Source: Mercurialis annua (taxonomy: Eukaryota; Streptophyta; Magnoliopsida; Malpighiales; Euphorbiaceae). Taken from it: DNA of 64,000 nt. A program made the translations under genes and the position numbers. The notes under the pieces are model-generated. The model saw only the letters and a list, made by a program, of their open reading frames with translations, was not told the DNA's origin and did not search any database. Within the stretch, counting starts at the first letter, position 1; every line of letters starts with the position of its first letter. Shown piece after piece: positions 56,465 to 64,000 of the stretch. The stretch lies in the NCBI RefSeq assembly GCF_937616625.2, contig NC_065571.1, forward strand, positions 10,728,501 through 10,792,500. Reading direction: 5' to 3'.

Positions 56465-59153
56465 CAGTGGCGGAATTAAGAATTCTATTTTAGGGTGGCT
56501 AATTTATACAATATAAATTTTAATGGGCCTGATTATGTAAAAATTAATATGGGCTTCTTACTCAAATAACCAACATTCATATTTGATTTACTTTTATACC
56601 AACACATATTTGACATTTTAAAACTACCATGCAAGAAAGAAATTATTACTTTTATACCATCCATATAAATAGAACCCTAATAACACAAATCTTCATAATT
56701 ACAATTATTTTCTCTCTCCTCAAATTTCTCTCTCCTTTCTCTTTCAATTCACCTTTCACACAAATTTCAAATTTGTTCTTCGCACCAATCCGCCTCCGCC
56801 GTTTCATTTTTTCCGTTTTCCTCCGTCGTTTTGCCTCCGCCGTTTTGCCTCCGCCGTTCTACCATCTTTCTTTTATCATTTTAATTTCATATCTAAAGTT
56901 TTTAATTCTTTTTTTTCATTTTCAGATCTATAATTTGTTTATTTTTACTGTTATTTTCACCATTAAACATGTATAAAGATTATCTTTAAAGAATCTAATA
57001 CTCATTTCATGTAATGTAGAATAATTTTCTGATTTTATAGAATAAAATTCTGTTATTTCTGCATTTTTCTTGTGTTTCTGCGTTTTTTTTATTCTGCGGA
57101 ACGATTTATTGATGATTATTGATTGCTGAATTATTGTAATGTTACAGTTTTGTTGATTTTATGTTGACTTTATGTTGACTTTATGTTGATATCAACTGAT
57201 TTTTTTTACATTGACAACTAAGATAACATTGTCGGTGAAATAAACTAAAAAAATTAAATTAAATTAAATTGAGACTAGATAATGATATGGTAGCATTGGG
57301 GAAGAAGACATATAATGATGTTGCATTATTGTAATGTTACAATGTTGATATGGTGTTGATTTTCGGTTGATATTTTGTTGATTTTAGCATCGGTGAAGAA
57401 GACAATAATGATGTTAAATTATTGTAATGTTACAATGTTGATCTTATGTTGATATAGTGTTGACATGGTGTTGATTTTGGTATAGGTAAAAAATATAAAT
57501 AATGATTCTGAATTATTATAATATTACAAATTTGAATTTATGTTGATATTATGTTGATTTTGTGTTGGTATTTTAGATTGAAAAAATAATTTATTAATCT
57601 TTGATTAATTTAATGTTGATTTTATATTGATATATATAAAAAATAAAATATATGATAAATAATAAATTTTGATTAATTATTAGTAAAAATAAAGGTAAAT
57701 AAATATTAAAAATAAAAATTAGTGTTAAAAAAGATTTACAAAATTAATACTATCCAGTTTATTAAATGTTGTTGATATTATGTTGATATTGTGTTGATAT
57801 TAAAACTGACAAAAATGTCAACAATAAATAATGTACACATGTTGATTTTATATTGATTTTGTGTTGATTTTTAGTTGATATTTGATTAATTTTAATGACA
57901 AATAGTATACACATGTTGATTTTATGTTGATTTGGTGTTGATCTTCAATTAATTTTAGGGATATGTGCATGTTAATTTTAGGTTGACATCGAGTTGATTT
58001 TGCGTTGATTTTGATTAATATATCTTAAATAATTGTACATCAATAAAATTCAACATTGATTTTATAATAAAGTTTGTACGCAGAACATAATATAAGGAGC
58101 AAAAAAACCAACCAAATTTCAAAAATGCCGAAATGAATTTAGTAATTCTAATAAAATAACACTCTAGAAAATGAAAGCTATATAAAAATGGCTGAATACC
58201 AATAATATATGTTTATGGAAGGAATTTCAGAACGTTTATCGAGAAAAAAACACAAAGAGATCAATCATTCAAACAAATATGTGCACTCCATATTCCATCC
58301 TGCTTCTTTTCAAATAAACATCTATTCCGCAAACTTACAGAAGGCATTTATTTCATAGACAATATTATCTTGTTTGTCAATGTTAAAATAAAAAAAATTA
58401 GTTGATATCAACATAATATCAACAGAAAGTCAACATAAAATCAACAACACTGTAACATTACAGTAATTCAGCAATCAATCATCATCTACAAATCGTTCTG
58501 CAGAATAAAAAAACGCAGAAATACAACAAAACACAAAAAACTGCAGAGTTAACAGAATTTTATTACATAAAATCACAAAATTATTTTACATATCATGAAA
58601 TAAGTATGAAATTCTTTAAAAATACTCTTTATACATGTTTAATGGTGAATAAACAGTAAAAGATAAACAAATTACAGATCTGAAAATGAAAACATAAAGA
58701 ACAAAAAATTTCAGATTTAAAATCAAAAAGAGAAAAGAAAGATGGCGCGGCGACAAAGGTGGAACGACGGAGGCGAAACGACGGAGATGGAACAGCAAAA
58801 ACGGAACGGCGGAGGCGGAATGGCGGAAGCGGAACGGCGGAAACGAAGGAATAAGAACGTGGAGAAATTCTGCTGGACTCATAGAGAAGAAGAAGGAGCC
58901 GCCAAAATTCAAGAGAAAAAGAAGAAACAGTAGAAAAGTAAGAATTTAAAGAAATTAGGTTACAATTTTAATTTTGGATGGTATGAAATGTAAATTTTGG
59001 TTTTGGACTGTATAAAAATAAATTTGGACCAATTTTCAGTATATTGGGTAAAAAGCCCAATTAATATTAAGTAACTATAGTTTTAAAAAGATGTAATTAA
59101 GCAAAAATAATGGGGGGTTGGTTGCTACCTCAGCCATGCATGTAGCTGGTTCC
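56465..59153. mobile_element. 2.7-kb Mutator-like non-autonomous element with ~650-bp inverted arms
   Basis: Flanked by the 9-bp duplication GCATGTCGT (56456-56464 and 59154-59162). The left tip is CAGTGGCGGAATTAAG; the right tip ends TAGCTGGTTCC, so the outermost few bases on the right may be lost. Inside, 56560-57230 and 58390-59060 form diverged inverted arms that include a CCGCCGTTTTGCCTCC-type GC-rich block and GAACGATTTRTWGATGATNATTGATTGCTGAATTA-like text. The core (57130-58030) is a degenerate array of GTTGAT/TTATGTTGA phrases. Short frames in the arms (56629-56976 +, 58616-58912 -) are mirror images of each other and not clear genes. No transposase. Confidence 0.72.
57130..58030. repeat. 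Degenerate TTATGTTGAT/GTTGATTT repeat array
   Basis: Dozens of imperfect copies of a 10-11 bp phrase (TTATGTTGAT, TGGTGTTGAT, TTTGTTGATT) are spread through the core of the 2.7-kb element. Confidence 0.7.
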
Positions 59154-59162
59154 GCATGTCGT

Positions 59163-61909
59163 ATAAAAATAAAAACAAATAAAGTAATTTCACAATAAAT
59201 TTATATATATATAATATTATATAATCAAAATCAATTTTTCAAGATTGTGCTAGAACTAAATACACAACAATATCTCATCACCTTTGTCTTTAAATTTGTA
59301 GACATCAAACAATTGAATATTTTTTGGATTAGGTAATGTATGTTGTCGCACTATAATTAATTAGCGTGCTTAAATATAATTAGATTCACTGAAATGCTAC
59401 TAACTTCTTTATAAATTGTATTCAAAATTATGCATGCTAGCTGTGTGTCATATTTATGGTGGACGGATATATAATATTATTGTTATGGAATCCCAGAATT
59501 AGCGTCCAAATGTTTCAGAAAGTTTGTTCACTTTTTCAGAATTTTGATTTTTTTTTGTCAGCACTAAAATAAATTAACGAGGGATCCCTTCAAATACAAA
59601 ATCTCCTTCATTTTTCTCGAGTTTATTTAGATAGACAATACCTAAATAAATTTTGATCTAATATCATTATTTTTTTATTATTCTATTAAAATATCATGTA
59701 TCTAAATAGATTCAAAAGAATTGAAAAAAAAATTAGACTTAAAATGATCCACTCTCTTAATAAATATATTATTATTTACAAGCTCCATCTAGTAAATGGA
59801 GCCAAAACCTCGACTAATCGATCCGAACCCGAGTCAGATATCCAACAGGACAATAATTTTTTTTTCAAAAGTTTTAAACTGTTTCATATTGATGTTTGAA
59901 TCGAACATCTAATTAAGAGAGAAGACCTTTACCGATTTACGTATAGAAAAACAAAGATAATAGATGAGAATAATATGCTCGCTATTGTTAAAACGGATAT
60001 TACCAGAGAGTCGGATTATCGCTAAAATATTAAATTTTACATATATTCAAATTAAATTAAAGACAATCTCGCAAAAAATAAAGAAGTACACTAGCCAAAA
60101 AAACTGATATTCATGCACATTCCTCTATCTTAATTTGCTTATAAATTTCTACTGACAAAATTAAAAAGATGTTCACCATTTACCCGACTGATGAACCATC
60201 TTCATCAGTCGCACACTGGCAACAATATTTGCATACTATTGGTGATGTAAGCATGGGCCATAAATGGGCCTAATTGGGCCTGAAGGAAGGGCCCTACAAG
60301 AGAAGAAAAGGGAGATTTTCCCCACGTATGGGTGGTGATAGTAAGGGTCCAGTAGGATTCAACATTCTCTAGTGCCACACGTGTTCGTGTTAGTCACATG
60401 ATGTGACGTGTCCTCAGATGAAGGAAAAATTCCAATTCTAGTCGGCCCCTCCCGCTCCGGCCACCCAACGTGACACTTCACGTGAAGCTGGCCAAGAACC
60501 GCTGTTTTTGCGGGTTTGGTTTCCTCCATTTTGAACCAGAATTTTCTAATTGTTCTAAATTTTTCTACGAGCTTTCCAACTCATTGTAAGAGTTGTACAT
60601 TGAGGTGTGCATTCAATAGCAATGGTGGTGGAAAAGTATGGAACATACAATTAGAATGTACTGATTAATTTATGGTCTTAATCTTTTTAGTTTGGTATGG
60701 TGTCTGATTTACAATTGTAGTTATTTTTGTTCTCATAAATGTATTTTCTTAAATATTATTCGGGTATCAAACTCTTTAAATCGCCGATTTATATTAAAAT
60801 TACAGAAAGAGTAATGAGATTCAAATAGTTAAAAAATAGTAACTAACTTATTGAATTATTCCTCGTGAAGGTCACCATCTTAAAAAAAAGGTCACCAGCT
60901 TCCTTCAATTGTAAATAGAAATAATTTAAGAGATAAAGGCGGTCGAATCACATGTCTAAAAGTTGGACAAACCCGAATTGATGGACATTTAAACGAACAA
61001 CTTGGCGAGGTGATTCGGCTCGACGAGCTAGATTCAGTCCAGAAAGAACCTTTTTTGAAGGTATAGAAGTCAGCTCGACGAGCTAATGACACACCTTGAA
61101 TTGTATGTTCAATAGAAAGATTCTTGCTCGAAGATGAAGAATGGCTTCGCAAATTGAAATTTTGTCCTGGGACAGAAAGACATCATGAGTAATATAGCTC
61201 GAGGAAATGATATGACTCGACAAACTGAACTAATGACCTCGAGCTGCACCATGAACATAATTAATTTTGCTCGAGACAAAGAGACATCATAAGTAAACAT
61301 AATTTTGTTAGCAATTTAAATACTCCTATAAACTAATTTTAATTAGCAATTTATATATATATGGGTAAGAAACTAATTTTAAGAGAAATTAGCATGGACA
61401 TTATCAAAAACCTAGACTTGCTGTAAAGTATAAAGCATTATTTTAGCTAATTTGTTGATATAAATGTCATTATCAATCAAATTATCTTTAGAAGTTATTA
61501 TAAGCATCATTTGGAACTGTAATTGGCTAAAATCAATTTCATTGTTTGTATAGTGGTTTCCAAAAAGTATGGCTTTTACTTTCTACATCACCCTCAAACC
61601 TTTAATCTCCATGTTTCAACCCCTTAATCATTCTTCTAATTTTTTTCCACCCTTCTGTCCACTTTCTAGGTGACTAGATATGAAAAATAATTATTAATTT
61701 TAAGTCTAAACTCTTATCCTCAAGGACCTCAACCATGTTAATTATTTGTATTTGAGAAAATTGGCAATGATGTATTATTTAATCCACTATTATTTATCAT
61801 GAGATACCATCAAAACTTTAGTTATTCTTCTGTTTAATATAAAAAATAAATTTAAGTAGTTAGGCGAAAAGCTTATTGTATATAATTATCATACATTAGA
61901 TGTACACCC
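59163..61909. other. Intergenic; contains a G-box-rich island
   Basis: 60270-60560 is much richer in GC than its surroundings and has CACGTG at 60378-60383 and 60479-60484 plus further ACGTG cores. It looks like a promoter, but no convincing gene follows on either strand. 61000-61290 has recurring CTCGA words and a twice-used GACAAAGAGACATCAT-like phrase. No gene supported. Confidence 0.4.
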
Positions 61910-62453
61910 TGTTGGGCGGCACAGCGGAAATTCAAATTAATTATGCTAGTGAATAACGTATTGTGCTAAATAATTATACCGGAAAAATTCCCAGGAAAGA
62001 TTGGAGGGTCACGAGCGGACCACTTAAGTACCAACCTCCTAGACAGAATTCAACACGATATAACTAACTTCACAATAGGGAATTCCAACTAGCCTAATCG
62101 TTAGCGTCGAAAATAAATTAAGGACGGCAGAAACAAAATAATAAATGACACCGAGAATTTTTAACGTGGTTCACCCAAAATGCTGGATTACGTCCACGGG
62201 ACAAAGTCCGAATAATTCTTCCACTATTATCAAAATAGCAGGCATACAAAGAGAGTAATTTTACAGAGAGATCTCACCAAAATAATGACACTCAAGTGTT
62301 TCCCACACACCCGTAAACTCACTATTTTTATCTCTCAATTCTCTCACCCCTCACCCTTTAGAGAAAACGTTTCTCTAGCTCGCCTATTAGCTCGAAGCTA
62401 ATACTCTCACTCACAAATGCTTGTGAATTTTGGTGATATTCCTTCATTCACCT

Positions 62454-62557
62454 CCTTGCCTCTATTTATAGGCAAGGAAGTGAGTTGCCTCCAAGCAAAA
62501 TTGCTTGGAGGCCACGGCAATTTGCTTGGAGTAGCCTCCAAGCAATTTGCTTGGAGG
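62454..62557 (-). promoter_or_regulatory. LTR promoter with three nested palindromes, one enclosing the TATA box
   Basis: CCTTGCCT (62454-62461) and AGGCAAGG (62470-62477) are perfect complements around a loop holding most of the TATA box. Upstream in the element's sense are two more palindromes, GCCTCCAAGCAA/TTGCTTGGAGGC (62487-62512, 2-nt loop) and CCTCCAAGCAA/TTGCTTGGAGG (62535-62557, 1-nt loop). Confidence 0.75.
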
Positions 62558-62577
62558 TTACTCCAAGTGATGTATTA

Positions 62578-62584
62578 ATTTTTT

Positions 62585-62625
<41 letters not shown>
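62578..62625. repeat. Long poly(T) tract in the copia LTR
   Basis: Near-pure T run of about 45 bases, one or two interruptions at the left end. Length may be affected by assembly or polymerase slippage. Confidence 0.85.
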
Positions 62626-62628
<3 letters not shown>

Positions 62629-62672
62629 ATTACATCATGTGAGCCCACATGTTGGAGGGACCCACGCCAACA

Positions 62673-62687
62673 AATCTCCCCCTCCCG
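62673..62687 (-). other. Polypurine tract of the Tork-like copia element
   Basis: CGGGAGGGGGAGATT on the minus strand ends where the LTR sequence TGTTGGCG starts, two bases past the stop codon of pol. Confidence 0.8.
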
Positions 62688-62688
62688 A

Positions 62689-64000
62689 CTACATGGGAGG
62701 CACCACCATTCCAGCTGCTTGTCGACAATATTCAAATTTTCCCCGCGGAAGAGCTTTAGTTAACATGTCAGATCCATTTTCATCGGTATGGATCTTTTCC
62801 AGCTGTAGCAGCTTCATCTCCAGTACATCTCGAATCCAGTGATATCTCACATCAATATGTTTAGATCTTGAATGAAAGGAGGAATTCTTCCCGAGGTGAA
62901 TAGCGCTTTGACTATCACAAAACAGCTCGTACTTCGTCTGGTGGAAACCAAGTTCACTTAAGAACTTCTTCATCCATAGCAACTCTTTACAAGCTTCAGT
63001 TGCTGCAATAAACTCTGCTTCTGTTGTTGAGAGCGCAACACATTTCTGTAGTCTCGATTGCCATGACACAGCTCCCCCTGCAAATGAAATCAGATATCCT
63101 GATGTAGACTTTCTCGAGTCAACATCGCCAGCCATATCTGCATCTGTGTAGCCAACTAACACAGGTTCTCCATCTCCAAAAGATAGACACATTCTTGATG
63201 TACCTTGAAGGTATCTAAGAATCCATTTCACTGCAGCCCAATGTTCTTTTCCAGGATTTGAAAGGAACCGACTCACTACTCCAACCGAGTGAGCAATATC
63301 TGGCCGTGTACATACCATGGCATACATCAAGCTCCCAACTGCTGAAGCATATGGAACTCTTTCCATCTCCTCCTTCTCTTTCTCAGTAGAAGGGCACTGT
63401 TCAGAACTCAGTCTAAAATGATTAGCAAGGGGGCAGCTAACCGCTTTAGCGTTATCCATGTTGAACCTTTGAAGTACTTTCTGAATGTACTTCTCCTGTG
63501 ATAACCATAGCTTCTTGGAGCCTCTATCTCTGGTTATCTTCATGCCTAGGATTTGCCTTGCCGAGCCCAAGTCTTTCATCGCAAAAGACTTGCTCAACTG
63601 CTTTTTCAAGTTGTTGATTCTTGAAGTATTCTGGCCAACGATCAACATGTCATCCACATAGAGCAGAAGTATAATAAAATCCTCATCAGAGAATTTCTGC
63701 ACGAAGACACAATGGTCTGAAGTAGTCTTCTTGTACCCTTGCTCCCCCATAACAGACTCAAACTTCTTGTACCATTGTCTCGGTGCTTGTTTTAAGCCAT
63801 ATAGACTTTTCTTCAACTTGCAGACGTACTGCTCTTTCCCCTTTTCTTCGAAACCCTCTGGCTGCTCCATGTATATCTCTTCCTCCAAATCACCATGAAG
63901 GAAGGCAGTCTTTACATCCATCTGCTCGATCTCCAGGTCGAGGCTTGCTGCTAACCCTAGCACTGTACGAATGGATGTCATTTTCACCACTGGTGAAAAA
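62689..64000 (-). CDS. Copia pol, C-terminal part (reverse transcriptase and RNase H), Tork/Tnt1-like; runs off the window
   Basis: Open frame from the window edge to TAG at 62689-62691, about 437 residues. The reverse transcriptase part reads MDVKTAFLHGDLEEEIYMEQ, SLYGLKQAPRQWYKKF and the active-site LLLYVDDMLIVG (about 63650). RNase H follows with YTDADMAGDVDSRKSTSGYL, STTEAEFIAATEAC and LFCDSQSAIHLGKN. The end PRGKFEYCRQ..MVVPPM lies directly before the polypurine tract. The sequence style (RPDIAHSVGVVSRFLSNPGK, AVKWILRYLQG) is that of the Tork/Tnt1 lineage. No stop or frameshift is visible in this part. gag, protease and integrase lie beyond base 64000. Confidence 0.92.
   Translation of the reverse strand, partial: FSPVVKMTSIRTVLGLAASLDLEIEQMDVKTAFLHGDLEEEIYMEQPEGFEEKGKEQYVCKLKKSLYGLKQAPRQWYKKFESVMGEQGYKKTTSDHCVFVQKFSDEDFIILLLYVDDMLIVGQNTSRINNLKKQLSKSFAMKDLGSARQILGMKITRDRGSKKLWLSQEKYIQKVLQRFNMDNAKAVSCPLANHFRLSSEQCPSTEKEKEEMERVPYASAVGSLMYAMVCTRPDIAHSVGVVSRFLSNPGKEHWAAVKWILRYLQGTSRMCLSFGDGEPVLVGYTDADMAGDVDSRKSTSGYLISFAGGAVSWQSRLQKCVALSTTEAEFIAATEACKELLWMKKFLSELGFHQTKYELFCDSQSAIHLGKNSSFHSRSKHIDVRYHWIRDVLEMKLLQLEKIHTDENGSDMLTKALPRGKFEYCRQAAGMVVPPM

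Larger units (their letters stand above)
61910..62672 (-). repeat. 3' LTR of a Tork-like copia element
   Basis: 763 bp with tips TGTTGGGCGGCAC and CCCACGCCAACA. It abuts a polypurine tract on its inner (right) side. The TATA box TATAAATA is on the minus strand at 62463-62470. The 5' LTR and outer TSD copy lie beyond the window, so the left edge rests on the TG..CA tips alone. Confidence 0.82.

Noticed and set aside
56629..58912. Two similar small frames on opposite strands that might be paired genes
   Set aside because: They are the two copies of one inverted arm of a transposable element; no domain, no plausible start context.

Overview
This window is nuclear DNA from a flowering plant, most likely a eudicot. 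It is AT-rich, has intron-containing genes with GT..AG junctions, and is filled with Ty1/copia and Ty3/gypsy LTR retrotransposons, tRNA-derived SINEs and small hAT- and Mutator-like elements. I cannot name the species.

The host genes lie in the first 8 kb, plus one near 26.5 kb. They are the 3' eight exons of a family 1 glycoside hydrolase (beta-glucosidase, + strand, 48-1900), a four-exon gene for a predicted tail-anchored membrane protein of unknown function (- strand, 3401-5755), a single-exon nicotinamidase of the Arabidopsis NIC2/NIC3 type (- strand, 7345-7962) and a DUF538 secreted protein (- strand, 26305-26742). They look like independent neighbours, not a functional cluster.

From 10 kb on, the window is mostly transposon-derived. 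Elements whose boundaries are set by target-site duplications (TSDs) are: MULE-like 11929-13119; a very young copia element with an intact 1541-residue polyprotein, 14787-20291; two SINEs at 20.3-20.7 kb; a MITE at 22148-22372; hAT-like elements 23431-23899 and 46894-47735; a 13.1-kb Tat-lineage gypsy element 29147-42265; a solo LTR 48417-50920; a palindromic MULE-like MITE 54668-55046; and a 2.7-kb MULE-like element with long inverted arms, 56465-59153. The window ends inside a Tork-like copia element whose 3' LTR is 61910-62672. Less certain relics are at 10120-10569, 42406-44660, 45315-46190 and 51085-52150.

The most informative object is the gypsy element. Besides gag and pol it carries, on the opposite strand between pol and the 3' LTR, a gene-like unit with its own TATA box, a 5'-UTR intron and two coding introns. 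It encodes a domain resembling 'putative gypsy type transposon' proteins, a basic nuclear-localisation-like patch and a coiled coil. This antisense gene is broken by a 1541-bp solo LTR (TSD TGTCC) and by one in-frame TGA. The element's LTRs hold the TATA box in the loop of a perfect 17-bp inverted repeat, and the unrelated copia LTR at 62 kb has a similar arrangement.
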